In this document: positions 30,752-41,797 of the stretch, in pieces
How the letters are laid out: each line of letters opens with the position of its first letter
Numbering within the stretch: position 1 is the stretch's first letter
The notes under the pieces: model-generated
What the model was told of the DNA's origin: nothing
Databases searched by the model: none
What the model saw: the letters and a program-made list of their open reading frames with translations, nothing else
From: Mycoplasma sp. Bg1
GTDB taxonomy: Bacteria > Bacillota_I > Bacilli_A > Mycoplasmatales > Hepatoplasmataceae
DNA: 64,000 bases
Assembly (NCBI GenBank): GCA_001641205.1
Contig: LSMX01000002.1
Span: 62,001 to 126,000 of the forward strand
Direction: 5' to 3'
Position numbers and translations under genes: made by a program

Positions 30752-30800
30752 ATTATATTATAAAAAGAGAATCAGTTAGATTCTCTTTTTATAATATAAT
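30752..30800. terminator. Long hairpin between the coiled-coil genes and uvrB
   Basis: A perfect 22-base inverted repeat (ATTATATTATAAAAAGAGAA and its complement) with a five-base AGTTA loop lies just after the minus-strand coiled-coil gene (ends 30829) and before uvrB. It probably terminates transcription from the coiled-coil pair. Confidence 0.75.
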
Positions 30801-30828
30801 TTATTTTAACTTTTATTACTTAATCTTA

Positions 30829-33357
30829 TTATTTTTTAGCTGCTTTAGTTGGCTCTTTTTTAGTTGTTTTAGTTGGTACTTTTTTAGTTGGTTTAGTTGT
30901 TTTAGTTGGTTCTTTTTTAGTTGCTTTAGTTGGTTCTTTTTTAGTTGTTTTAGTTGGTTCTTTTTTAGTTGTTTTAGTTGGTTCTTTTTTAGAATTTAAA
31001 TTTTTAACATCAATTTCAACTGTAATTTCTTTTTCAATGTTTACAACATCATCATGAGCTTTATCTTTTTCTAATTCAAGTTTTTCAGATTGTTTTTTTA
31101 CAAGGAGTAATTCTTTTTCTGAATTTTTTTGCAATCTTACTGCTTCTTTTTCTTTTTCCAGTTTAACTCGTTCATCTTCTCTAGCTTGTTGAGCTTTTTG
31201 TGCTGCTTTTTTAGATTCTCTTTGAGCTTTTTCTAAATCAAATATAGCTTTTTCTTTGACTTGATCTTTTTCAATTGCGATTGCTGATTTAGCTTTTGAA
31301 AGGTCTTCTTTTTCTTTCGCAGTTTTTTCTGCTACATTTAATTTATTTGTTAATAACTCATTTTTTGCTTTTAATTTTTCTTTTTGAGCAGTTTTTTTTG
31401 AAAGCAATCATTCTTCTTTTTTAGCATCTTTTGCAAATCTTATTTTTTTAATTGCGGCTACTTTATCTCTTTTAATTTGCAATTTTACTTGAACAACTTT
31501 TTTAATTAGTTGTTCTTTATCTTCATGAGCTTGTTTTTTTGAAGCTTCAATTTCTTTTTCAAAATTCTCTTTTGCTTCTAAGATTTTTGCTCTTGTAATT
31601 TCTATATCTTTTTTAAAATCAAGATAAGCTTCTTGAGGTTTTTTAATAAAAGGTCCTTTTTCAAAATTTTCTTTTGTTTCTAAGAATTTCTCTTTTGTAA
31701 TTTCTATGTCTTTTTTAAAATCAAGATGAGGTTCTTGAGGTTTTTTAATTAAAGGTTCTTTTCCAAAATTTTCTTTAGCTTCTAAGAATTTTGCTTTTTT
31801 AGATTCTAAGTCTTTTTCAAAATTTTCTTTAGCTTCTAAGAATTTTGCTTTTGTAATTTCTAAGTCTTTTTTAAAATCAAAATGAGGTTCTTGAGGTTTT
31901 TTAATAGAAGATTCTTTTTCAAAATTTTCTTTAGCTTCTAAGAATTTTGCTTTTTTAGTTTCTAAGTCTTTTTTAAAATCAAAATAAGCTTCTTGAGGTT
32001 TTTTAATAAAAGGTTCTTTTTCGAAATTTTCTTTGGCTTCTAAGATTTTTGCTCTTGTAATTTCTATGTCTTTTTTAAAATCAAGATAAGTATCTTGTGG
32101 TTTTTTAATAAAAGGTTCTTTTGCAATAGTTGGTCTATTTTTAGATTTATTATTTTTTTTAGAAATTTCTTTATCTTGTAAATTTTTAATTACATTTTGA
32201 TAATGTTTTGATAAAACAGTAGGAATAGAGATAATTTTTTCAGGAAGTAAGGCATTTGCTCTAAAAGCAGCAGTTTCTTTTTTCTCTTTTGCCATTGCTT
32301 GTTTTTTCAACAATTTATCTAAGAAATATTTTAATTCATTTATTTCTATATTAAGTTTTTTACTTAGATAAGGATTTTCTTCAAGAACAATATTTTCTGC
32401 TTCTGCAATTAATTTTGTAATTTTAGTTTGTACTTTATTAATTTTTTTAGAAATTTTTGCTTCATCTTTTGCAAATTTCTTTTCAATTTCTTTTAATTGA
32501 TTATATTGTAATTTTTCTTCTTTATTTAAAGCAGAATGGTCACTTTGATAACTTACAATTTCATCTATTGTTCCTTGTTGTCCTAATTCAGATAATGAAC
32601 TTTTTGTTCCACCAATATTTTTAGGTTCATCATTCAAAACTATTTTAAGTGATTTAACATCTTTAACTAATTGAGATTTGATTTCTTCTTTTTGAATTTT
32701 AGCTTGTTGTAAAATATTTTTTTCTATTTGAGCTTGTTTAATAATTTGTTCTGCTGTTTGTTCTTGAACAATTTGTTTTGTTTCTAATTTGGCAAGAACT
32801 TTATGATGTGCAATTTGTTTTTTTAAATTATTAAGAGCTTTTTGTAGTTTTTGTTTTCTTAAAGATTCCTCATCTTGATACAATTCTTTTAATTCTTTAA
32901 TTTGTGAAACTAAAAGTTGTTTTCTTTTAATATTTTCTTCACTAAATGAAGTTTTTAGAATTGAAAGTTCTTTTGAATCAGTTTTTGAAGATAACTGTCC
33001 CTCTCTTTTTATTGATGAATTTTTTGTTTCTAATGCAAATTGATTTTTTAATTTTTTAATTTTTTCATCTAATGAAAAAGTAGCATGACTATGATTTTCT
33101 TTATAAGTTGTTTTTAAATTAGCAACTTTACGTTTTACTGCAATTTGATCACTATTTAAGATTACTATATTAAGTCCAAACATTTGTCTTCATGGGTTTA
33201 AAGGGTCATATGCTTGATCTTTTAAATCTTCTTTATTTAAAACTCAAAGGTTATAAAGTCATAATCCTAGAAAAATTATTAATCCAAGTAATATGATAAT
33301 AGCAAAAACAACTCAAATAATTAATAATGCTAATAATAATTGATCATTATTTTCCAT
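30829..33357 (-). CDS. Large membrane-anchored coiled-coil protein with internal repeats
   Basis: This 842-residue frame (UGA-Trp at 15, 33, 38, 55 and 651) begins with a transmembrane helix (about residues 8-35, LALLIIWVVFAIIILLGLII), a short juxtamembrane part, then a long Lys/Glu-rich coiled coil. Residues about 413-600 hold five copies of a 34-residue unit (KEPFIKKPQEAYFDFKKDLE, then xxKAKFLEAKENFE) plus one 18-residue partial copy. The C terminus is about 53 residues of KKEPTKTT octapeptides ending in AAKK, a basic, possibly nucleic-acid- or membrane-binding tail. No family is recognised. Its ATG overlaps the stop of the upstream coiled-coil gene (TAATG), so the two products are coupled. 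A cytoskeletal or scaffold role is only inferred from shape. Confidence 0.7.
30832..30990 (-). repeat. KKEPTKTT octapeptide repeats (24-bp unit)
   Basis: Six near-identical 24-bp units encode KKEPTKTT, KKEPTKAT, KKVPTKTT and similar, with one three-residue interruption (KPT). On the plus strand the unit reads as repeated TTTAGTTGGTTCTTTTTTAG. Such short units are prone to copy-number change by slippage. Confidence 0.85.
31558..32121 (-). repeat. Five and a half tandem copies of a 102-bp coding repeat
   Basis: The unit encodes 34 residues, KEPFIKKPQEAYFDFKKDLE plus TKKAKFLEAKENFE. The 564 bases equal five full units and an extra 18-residue partial unit (KDLESKKAKFLEAKENFG). Units are highly alike in DNA as well as protein, so the array expanded recently. 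Confidence 0.85.
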
Positions 33358-34904
33358 TATTTATTTCCCCCTTTTTTAGAATTAGTAGAATTTTTGGGTG
33401 ATGTTTTAGAATTGTTTTGTTTTGAATCTTTTTTTGAACTAGCTTCTTTTTTGGATGAAGATTTTAAATTAAATTTTTCTTTAATTGAATTAACCATAGA
33501 AACATTATCTTGAATAGATGATTTTAGTTCACTTATATTGGTTTGCATTGTAGAAATAATTTTGTCTTTTTCATCAAGCAATTTTTTAATAATTTCTGGT
33601 TCTTCTGATGATTTATCTTGTGATTCTTTTTTATTTTCATCATTAGGTTTTTTTGATGATTTATCATTAGTATGTTTTTCTTTTTTAGTTTCTTTGCTAT
33701 TTAAATTTATTGGATTTTTTATCTTAGCAATTTCCACAAGAAATTCTTGTTCTTTATCTGATCCAAGTTTTTGTAAAGAATTTATTTTTTCTTCAGTTAT
33801 TGTTTTAAAAGCCATAAATTTGTCTTCAGCAACTTTTAGAATATTTTCTTTTTCAGAAATTAATAATGTTTCTTGATCACTTGAATCTTTTTTTGTAAAA
33901 GCTTTTAAATTATTTAAATCTAATTTATATTCTTCTAATTCAGTATTCATTTGATTTGATTTATCTTTAAGTTCATCTTGTAGTTTTTTTAAATCTTCTG
34001 CTGCAGATATTTTAAGTTGTTTAACAATTTCTTCAGCATCTTTGACTAATTCACTTTTTTCTGATTTTAAAATTTTTTCTTGTTCATTTTTTTCTTGTTC
34101 TGCTTCAATTTTAAGTTTATTTAATTCAGAATCATCATTACTATTTAAATCTTTTACTTTATTTTTAGAAGAATCCATTTGTTGATCTTGTTCTTTTGAA
34201 ACTTGTTTTAATGAATTATCATTTGCTTTGGAAGTTTTATCTGATAAATTATTATCATTTTTACTTTTTGGCTCTTCTACTTTTTTAGATTTATTTTGAT
34301 TTTCTTTTAAATCAACTTCTTTATCTGAATTTTTTATATTTTCATTTTGTGCTTTTTGCTCAGTAGGTTTACTATTTACATTTTTAGTTTGTTTTCCACC
34401 AAGTTGTCCTTTTAAATCATTAACTTCCTTTTCATGAATTGTAAGTTTTTTAATAAATTTTTCATTAAGAGCTGCAATTTCATTTTCATTAGTAGTTTTA
34501 AGTTCTGAAATTTCTTGTTCATTTTTTGATTTTAATTCAGAAATTGCGGCCTCTGTATTTTCTTCTATTTCATTTATTTTTTCAGTATTTTTTCGATTAT
34601 TTTCAAAAAGTCCCCTACTTGCAGCTTCCTTTATTTCCCCAATTGAAACTTCAGAAAGTTTTTGAATTTCAACAATTTGTTTTGTTGTTTGCTGTTTAAT
34701 TAGTTCTATTTGCTTTTCGATTTCGCTTTTAGCAGTAGTATATCCTTCAGAAAAAGATGAAGAAATAATTCTTTTAATTGAAGGTCTAAAAACCAACCCT
34801 ATTGTTTGAATGAATGTCTTGTCTAAAGAAATTTGACCAAAGGTGAAATCTTCTATATTTGATTCATCGAGATCATTTAGATTTATTATTTTTTTGTAAT
34901 CCAT
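33357..34904 (-). CDS. Coiled-coil protein of unknown function
   Basis: The 515-residue protein has a short non-coiled N-terminal part (residues 1-60, FTFGQISLDKTFIQTIGLVF, SSSFSEGYTTAK), then heptad-rich coiled coil broken by Lys/Ser/Asn-rich, probably disordered segments (about 175-255 and 395-440), a second coil, and a Lys/Ser/Asn tail. It has no transmembrane helix and no ATPase motif, so it is not SMC. It shares an operon and a TAATG overlap with the anchored coiled-coil gene, which makes a direct partnership plausible. TATAAT repeats (34918-34940) and a GGAGAG site precede ATG 34904. Confidence 0.65.
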   Translation of the reverse strand: MDYKKIINLNDLDESNIEDFTFGQISLDKTFIQTIGLVFRPSIKRIISSSFSEGYTTAKSEIEKQIELIKQQTTKQIVEIQKLSEVSIGEIKEAASRGLFENNRKNTEKINEIEENTEAAISELKSKNEQEISELKTTNENEIAALNEKFIKKLTIHEKEVNDLKGQLGGKQTKNVNSKPTEQKAQNENIKNSDKEVDLKENQNKSKKVEEPKSKNDNNLSDKTSKANDNSLKQVSKEQDQQMDSSKNKVKDLNSNDDSELNKLKIEAEQEKNEQEKILKSEKSELVKDAEEIVKQLKISAAEDLKKLQDELKDKSNQMNTELEEYKLDLNNLKAFTKKDSSDQETLLISEKENILKVAEDKFMAFKTITEEKINSLQKLGSDKEQEFLVEIAKIKNPINLNSKETKKEKHTNDKSSKKPNDENKKESQDKSSEEPEIIKKLLDEKDKIISTMQTNISELKSSIQDNVSMVNSIKEKFNLKSSSKKEASSKKDSKQNNSKTSPKNSTNSKKGGNK

Positions 34905-34946
34905 ACTTTTTTCTCTCCAATATAATTATATAATTATATAATTTTT

Positions 34947-34982
34947 AAAAAAAGAAACACTTATTTATAATAAGTGTTTTTT
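34947..34982 (-). terminator. Terminator overlapping the rsgA stop
   Basis: On the minus strand AAACACTTATTATAAATAAGTGTTT forms a hairpin followed by CTTTTTTT. The rsgA stop codon lies inside the hairpin. It closes the unit containing proS and rsgA. Confidence 0.82.
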
Positions 34983-35860
34983 AGCATCTCTTTTCTTAAT
35001 TTTAAATAATTTTGATATTTTTTAGAAGAAATATCTCCCTCTTTTAGTGCTTCAATTATTGCACAATTTGGTTCGTTTACATGTGAGCAGTCTTTAAATT
35101 CACATTTTTTAATATATTTTTCAAAATTAAAAAAAGATCAATTTAAATTATCCACTTCATTATTTTGTACAGAAAAAGATGAAAAACCTGGAGTGTCAAT
35201 AAAAAAAGCATCTTTAAAAATTTCAAAAATTTCAAGATGTCTTGTGGTGTGTTTTCCTCTTCCCAGTTTTTCACTAATTTCATCTGTTGGAAGATGAAAA
35301 TTAGTTCCTAAATTATTAATTAAGGTTGATTTTCCTACACCAGATTGACCCGTTAAAACAGATAATTTATGAGTTGTTCATTTTGTTAATTTTTCAATAT
35401 CTTCTTTAGATAATCCATTAGCACTTATTAAAACTTTAAAACCTGCAGTAATATATTCATCAATTATTTTTTGATTTTGTGTTGAAATCTCTAAATCTGC
35501 TTTTGTAAAAATAAGAATTATCTCAACTTCTAACATATTAAATTGAGTAATTAGTTTATCTAATAAATAATCTGCTAAATTAGGTTTTGTAATTGAAGTT
35601 AAAATAATTACATTATCAATATTTGTAACATTTGGACGAACAAATTGATTTTTTCTTGGATAAAGTTTAATAATGGTATTTAACTCTTCAAAACCTTTTT
35701 TTAATGAATCAAGTTTTATATCTACTACATCACCAACTAAAATTTTAATTTTATCTTTTCTAAATATGCCCAAGGGTTTGGCATTGTAAATTTCATTTTT
35801 ATTTACAAAAACTTTATAATTTCCTCCAGATGAAAAAAATACTTGACCTTTTTTTATCAT
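34961..35860 (-). CDS. rsgA: Small ribosomal subunit biogenesis GTPase RsgA
   Basis: RsgA is a circularly permuted GTPase that checks late 30S maturation. The 299-residue protein has an OB-fold N terminus (GDVVDIKL), then G4 FTKADL before the Walker A GQSGVGKSTLINNLG, G3 FIDTPGFSSF and the C-terminal zinc site CEFKDCSHVNEPNCAI, the arrangement special to this family. UGA-Trp codons occur after LTK (residue 161) and in the C-terminal part. Its ATG overlaps the proS stop (TAATG), so it is translationally coupled to proS. Confidence 0.95.
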
Positions 35861-37278
35861 TAATACGCTCTTGCAATTATTGCAACATTATAAGTTTTAA
35901 GTTGAGAATGAATACATTTTCCTTCTTTTTTAACCTTAATAATGCATCTAATTGTTGCTCCATATTCTTCTTTTAATTCTGCTTCAATCTTTGCATCTTC
36001 ATTTCAATATACTTCTGCAACCTTTCCAGATAAAATTAGTTCTTTTACTTTTTTTAAAGTTGTTGCTTTTTGAATTCTATTATCTTTTAGCTTTTTAGCA
36101 TTAGTTCAAATATTCAAATCATTTTTTGCTAAAAGTTCTTGAATATAATCAGAAGTTAATTTTTCCAAAGAAATAGTAAATTTTTTAGGTTCAGTGCGAA
36201 GAGCAATTGTTACTTCTTCTTTTTCTAAATCACGTGGACCTAGTTCAATTCTAATTGGAACACCTTTTGTTTCTCATTCCTGCGCCTTATAACCAATTCC
36301 TTTATTTGAATCGTCAATTTTTATTCTATTCCCTTTAAGTTTTTTTAATATTTTTGTTGCTTCTTTTAATATTTGAGGATTTTTATCTGCAAATAAAGTC
36401 ATAATTACAACCTCTTGAGGAGCTATTTTTGAAGGCATTACAAGTCCTCTATCATCTGAATGAGTCATGATAAGGGCCCCAATTAATCTTGTAGAAACTG
36501 CTCATGAAGTTTGGAATGGATAATACATTTTATTATCAACCCCAAGAACTTTAACATCAAATGCTTTTGCAAAATTATTTCCTAAATTATGACTTGTTCC
36601 TGATTGCAAAGCTTGTCCATCTTTTAAAATCGTTTCTACTGTAAAAGTATGATCTGCTCCCGCAAATCTTTCACCAATTGTTTTTTCGCCTTTAATAACA
36701 GGAAGAAGTAAATAATCTTGTAAAAAATTTTCATATAAATCAATAATGATGGTTGTAAAATCTTTTGTATCTTCTAATGTTGCATGCATTGTATGCCCCT
36801 CTTGTCAAAAAAATTCTGAATTTCTTAAAAAGGGTCTTGTATTACTTTCTCATCTAATAACACTACATCACTGATTTAATTTCATTGGTAACTGTTTATA
36901 AGAAGATAAATTTTCTTTAAAAAAAGTTCCAAAAAGAGTTTCAGAAGTTGGTCTAATTACAAGGGGATCATTAAATTCCTTTTCTCCAACTCTAGTAACA
37001 ACAAGTACTTCAGGAGCAAAACCCTCTACATGATTTTTTTCTTTTACTAAAAAAGACATGGGAAAAAGTAAAGGAAATATAACTTCTTCCACCCCTACTT
37101 CAATAAGTAATTCTGTTAATTGATTTTTAATTAAATTTCAAATTGCAAAACCTTGTGGTTTAAAAAACATGGTTCCTTTTACTGGGGCATAAGAAATTAA
37201 ATCAGATTGTAAAACTAAATCTGAATATCATTTTGCAATGTCTTCTTTAAAGGGTGTAATATTATTTATTTTCTTCAT
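35860..37278 (-). CDS. proS: Prolyl-tRNA synthetase, archaeal/eukaryal type
   Basis: ProRS charges tRNA-Pro. The 472-residue protein has class II motifs: motif 1 around PVKGTMFFKPQGFAIW, motif 2 around VIRWESNTRPFLRNSEFFWQ and HTMHATLED, and motif 3 in THSDDRGLVMPSKIAPQEVV, followed by the anticodon-binding domain. The short length, the absence of the roughly 180-residue editing insert of bacterial ProRS and the GQEGHT/HAT type motif 2 region mark the archaeal/eukaryal form, which other mycoplasmas also have. The start has no Shine-Dalgarno; TATAAT lies six bases before ATG 37278. Confidence 0.95.
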
Positions 37279-37284
37279 AGTGTA

Positions 37285-37290
37285 ATTATA
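37285..37290 (-). promoter_or_regulatory. -10 box of proS, leaderless arrangement
   Basis: TATAAT on the minus strand is six bases (TACACT) before the proS ATG, identical in spacing to the acpS and RNase H-like genes. Leaderless transcription is inferred. Confidence 0.6.
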
Positions 37291-37329
37291 TAAAAACAAG
37301 AGTTATAAAAGGAAAATGTTTTTTTGGTA

Positions 37330-37983
37330 TTATGCATTAAATAATGCTCCGGTTGCAATATATAAGGAGCAACGAGCAATATCTTTCATTTTATCTCCAA
37401 TATCTTCAAAATGTTTTGAAGTAATAATATAACCAATTTTAAGTGAATCAACAATTTCCGGTTTAATTTGAATATTAGAAATTTGTTGGGCTTCAAAATC
37501 AATTTTAACTAATTCACGATATTCTTTATTTACTTTATAATCAAAATCAACTAGTTTTCTACCTAAATCTTGATCTTCAAATTCTAACACTTTTCTTGTT
37601 TTCTTTAATCCTAAAATCATTAAATTAATCATTGGTAAGAGAAAATCTACTTCAAAACCTGCTTTTTCTGCATCAATTAAAAAGGTAGAAATATGAATTG
37701 ATCTTTGAGCAATATCTCTTAAATATTTATTAATAAAAGTATATGAAATATTTCTTCGCAAATCTTTTCCTAGTGGACCCATTTGATAATTAACAATAAT
37801 AGTATTAAGTGAGGAAATAGTACGCATTTTAATTTCATTATCTAAATCAAAAATCATAGACAAATTTTTTACATCTTGAGTTTCTAATGATTTTTTAACT
37901 AAAATAAAAGACTTGATTAAATTATCAGTTGTTTTTAATATTTGAGTTTTTAAAATAATTTCATTTGTTCTTGTAATGGGCAT
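37330..37983 (-). CDS. phoU: Phosphate transport regulator PhoU
   Basis: PhoU is a helical-bundle metal-binding protein that restrains Pst transport and, where present, phosphate signalling. The 217-residue protein consists of helices with pairs of similar three-helix units: FDLDNEIKMRTISSLNTIIV and RDIAQRSIHISTF in the first, VDSLKIGYIITSKHFEDIGD and KMKDIARCSLY in the second, close to the PhoU pattern ExxxDxxxxxARxxxR. ATG 37983 follows the pstB stop after one base. Only phosphate system 2 has phoU; system 1 does not. Confidence 0.78.
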   Translation of the reverse strand: MPITRTNEIILKTQILKTTDNLIKSFILVKKSLETQDVKNLSMIFDLDNEIKMRTISSLNTIIVNYQMGPLGKDLRRNISYTFINKYLRDIAQRSIHISTFLIDAEKAGFEVDFLLPMINLMILGLKKTRKVLEFEDQDLGRKLVDFDYKVNKEYRELVKIDFEAQQISNIQIKPEIVDSLKIGYIITSKHFEDIGDKMKDIARCSLYIATGALFNA

Positions 37984-37984
37984 G

Positions 37985-39361
37985 TTATCCAAACCTTCCA
38001 CGTATATAATCCTCTGTTCTTTTCTTTCTTGGATTTTCAAAAATCTGTTGCGTATCTCCATATTCAATAAGTCTCCCTTGATAAAAGAAGGCAGTTTTAT
38101 CACTAAGTCTTGCTGCTTGTTGCATTGAATGAGTTACCATAATTATAGTATAATGTTTTTTTAATTCCACAATAAGGTCTTCCACTTTTGAAGCTGCAAT
38201 TGGATCTAGTGCAGAAGTTGGTTCATCCATTAATAAAATTTCTGGACGATTAGCAAGAGCTCTTGCGATACAAATTCTTTGCTGCTGTCCTCCTGAAAGA
38301 CCGGTTGCTAATGCTTTTAAATTGTCTTTTACTTCTTCAAAAATAGCAGCTTCTTTAAGTGATTTAATTGCAATATTTTCTAAAACAAATTTGTTTTTTT
38401 CTCCATTTATTTTCGGACCATAAATAACATTTTTATAAATTGAAGTAGGAAAAGGATTTGGATGTTGAAAAACCATTCCCACTTTTGTTCTAAGTTGAGG
38501 AAGGGTAATTTTATTATTAGAATTATAAATAGATTTTAATTTTAAAATATCTAGTTCACTTTCTAAAAGAATTGTTCCTTCTGCATGAAAAATAGGAATT
38601 TCATCATTTATCCGATTTAGAGTTTGTAAAAAAGTTGATTTTCCACATCCAGATGGTCCAATAATAGCAGTAACCTGATTTTTTGGAAAATCCATGGTTG
38701 TTTCAACAAGAGCTTGTTTTTTCCCGTATCAAACATTTAAGTTTTTAACTGATAAAGCAATTTGTTCATTATAATTTGGAATATTAGCAATATATTCTTC
38801 ATGAATATTTTTTCTTTGATTTCGTAAATCTTTTACAATTGCATATTTTTCATCATAAATTTTTTTAGTTGCAAAAACTATTGGTTCAATTTTTTTAATT
38901 TTTTTATGAGCAGATTCTTTTTTAAATTTAAACAAATATCGATAATCATTATTCATTTTTAAAAGATCTTTATCTAATTTCCGATTTTTTGTTAACAATA
39001 TACGATTTTGTTTTTTTAATTTTTGTATTAAATGATCATATTTTCTTTTATCATTACTTGTTTTTGCCTTGTTATATTCATCTGTTGCTTTTGCTGATTG
39101 TTGATTTAAAATTTCAGAACTTTTTAAATTTTGTTGATATTCTTTTTTTCCATCTTCAATTTGCTCTTGCAAATTTCCTAATGCTTCTGGAGTCGATTTC
39201 AAAAGATTTGCCTGTAAGGTTTTTAATTCCTTATTAAACTTAGAATATTTTCAATCAATTTTATTAAAATCCATTTCAGCAAAATAGAGTTTTTTTTCTA
39301 ACTCTTGTTTTTTAGTAAATAACTCTTTTATTTTTTGTTTATTAACTTCTACTTTTGGCAT
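37985..39361 (-). CDS. pstB: Phosphate ABC transporter ATPase with N-terminal coiled coil (system 2)
   Basis: The C-terminal part of this 458-residue protein (from about residue 208) is a complete PstB: GPSGCGKSTFLQTLNRIND, LSGGQQQRICIARALA, ILLMDEPTSALD, THSMQQAARLSD. The first 205 residues form a Lys/Glu/Gln-rich coiled coil (for example KKYQQNLK-type and LTKNRKLDKDLLKMNNDYRY segments, UGA-Trp at residue 38 and 206). It resembles the ATPase of system 1, but the coiled-coil region is single and shorter. ATG 39361 overlaps the permease stop (TAATG). The partner permease also has a C-terminal coiled coil, so the extensions may bind each other. Confidence 0.92.
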
Positions 39362-41781
39362 TATTTAATCTCTTCCTTTTTAATTTGTTTTTCCTTTTTT
39401 CAATGTTCTTTTTCCCATAAAGCATTAATTTTAGTTAATAGTTTTTTATTTAATTTTTGCAATTGAACAATCTCAGTTTGTAAAGCAATATATTTAGGAT
39501 CTTCTTTTTTATAATTTACTTGTAAACCTGAAAGTTTTAGAAGTGAATTTTGATTTTCTAATAAATAAGTTTCAAATTTTTTAATTCTTAGCTCATTAAA
39601 ACTATATTTTGAAATATCTTGATTTCGATTTAGAAGTTTTTTAATTAGATTAGCTATTTTTTCTTTATCAAAAACAAAAATTACATCATATAAAATTAAA
39701 ATTAAAGTTATTATTAAACCAACAAGAAAAATAATTGCTCCACTACTTTCGCCAATAAAAACAGCAATTAACATGAGCACCATTGCTCCACTAATAAGAA
39801 GAGAAATTTTATAACGTTTATGAGCAATAAATGAAGAAAGTAAGGAAAGAAGTAAAACCATAAACATAATTACAATTCCAATAGCTTTTACCAAGCCTCA
39901 TGGAATTACCTCTTGTTTTGTAAGTCCATAAATTTCTGTTGCAAGTGTTGTTCCACCATTTACAGTTCATTCACCAATTGAACCCCTTGAAGCAACTCCA
40001 AAAATCATTACAAGAGCAGCAGATTCCCCAATAACTCTTCCAATTGATAAAACAAGTCCACTAATTAATTGAGGCATTGCTTGAGGAAGAGAAATTCTTA
40101 TTGATGCTGTTGTTCTTGTTGATCCAAGTCCAAAAGAACCATCAATGTGTTCTTGGGGGACTGCTTTAATTGCATCTTCTGAGGTTTTAATAATTGTAGG
40201 AAGAACAATAAAACTCATAATAATTCCTCCTGCTAAGGGCACAAAATTTATTGCACTTGCAAAAGGAATAAAAAGAGCAAATCCAACAAGACCAAAAATA
40301 AGCGAAGGAACTCCCGCAAGGAGATCAATTGAAGTTGAAAGCACTTTATTAATTGGAGTGTCTTTTGCAAATAGTCCAAAATACATTCCCCCAAGTACTC
40401 CAAGAGGAATTGCAATCATCATTGTTAAAACAATCATTAAAATAGTTCCAAAGATTGCAGGAGCAAGTCCATTATAGGTTCCTCCTGCAATCTCTATTGG
40501 TCCTGAACTAGAAACATATTCCCAACTTAAGACCCCAAGTCCTCCTCAAAGTAAATAAATAATAATGAAAAGAAGTGATAAAACCCCAAGCATTGATAAA
40601 ACTCCAGTTAAGATTCCAAGACCATGAGACTTATATGTTTTTGATTTTGGTTCACTTAAAGTTACTGTTGTTCTTGAGAGGACTTGTTCTTTTTTATAAT
40701 AATGGAAATTTTGTTCTCTTTTTAATTCTTCATATTTCGCTTGCTTTAAATATTTATGATATTGTTGAAGTTGAATAGGATTTAATCCTTCTGCTCCTTC
40801 TTTTTTTACAATTAAATAAATTGTTTCCTTTGTTAAAATATTTGCTGTTGCTTTTTTAGATTTATTTGCCTCGTCCATATAAGACTGGGCTATTTTTAAA
40901 GCTATAAAAACAATTAAAATAGTAATAATAAGTAGAGCAGCCATTGCGAACATAGAGGCTTCTTGAATTGAACCAGGAGCCATTTCTGCTTGTCCGGTAA
41001 GCATAGTTGCAGTAAGTAAACGAATTGAACCAAAAAGACCAAGTGAAATTCCAGAACCTGGAGTTGCAATCATCGAAACTGCAGTTGCTTCTCCCATAGC
41101 CCTTCCAACTCCGAGAATTGTTGCAACAACAATTCCTTTTTGAGCACTTTTTAAGGTAATAAAAAAGGAAGTTTGATTTCTTGTTGCTCCTAAAGCTAAT
41201 GAAGATTGCTCAACCTTTTCATTTACCAAATTAATTGAGCTAATAGTAATTAAGGTAATAGTGGGCATAATCATAAAAGCAAGGGTAATTACAATGGTAA
41301 GAACTGATCCAGTCAAAATTCCAAAAACATCAGAAATAATTTTATCTAAAAAAGAAGCTCCAAAAGCACCATAAATTACCGAAGGAACAGCAGCAAGAAT
41401 TGAAACAATTACAATAAGTAATTTCCGAATTGAAACTGGCGCAACTCTAGTTACAAAAAGAGCGGTCATCAATGAAATTGGAAGTGCAATAAGAACTGCA
41501 AGAAGGGTTGTTCATAAAGTATTTATTACCATAAAACCAGCTGCAAAATAAGTTTCTCCATCATAATAATTACCAAAAAGAAAATCTCCAATTTTTAAAT
41601 CATCAAATTTGAAAAAACCACTCACCCCTTTTGATAAAACAAAAATAATAATTATTGCAACAAAAAAAAGAGCAATTGAAGTAAAAAGTAATAATAGGGA
41701 TTTAAAAAAAATGTTATTTCTTTTTTTAGCTATTTCAATTTGTTCTGTTCGATATGTGTTGTGTTCTAAAGTTCCATTCAT
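39361..41781 (-). CDS. pstCA: Phosphate ABC transporter permease, PstC-PstA fusion with coiled-coil tail (system 2)
   Basis: The 806-residue frame (UGA-Trp codons after residues 90, 416, 446, 628 and 795) joins a PstC half (FFKSLLLLFTSIALFFVAII, SILAAVPSVIYGAFG, GRAMGEATAVSMI) and a PstA half (MIAIPLGVLGGMYFGLF, LAGVPSLIFGLVGFALF, GRVIGESAALVMIFG). The linker between the halves is cytoplasmic and Lys-rich. The last 110 residues (after VLILYDVIFVFDKEK) are a coiled coil absent from the system 1 permease. I chose ATG 41781, preceded by AAAGAG, over an upstream TTG that overlaps pstS. Confidence 0.92.
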
Positions 41782-41797
41782 TTTGTTTATCTCTTTG

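Noticed and set aside
30733..30999. Plus-strand frame with repeated SWFFFSCF-like units
   Set aside because: Antisense image of the KKEPTKTT repeats of the coiled-coil protein.
33357..34904. SMC-like chromosome protein
   Set aside because: Long coiled coil, but no Walker A/B or hinge domain is present.
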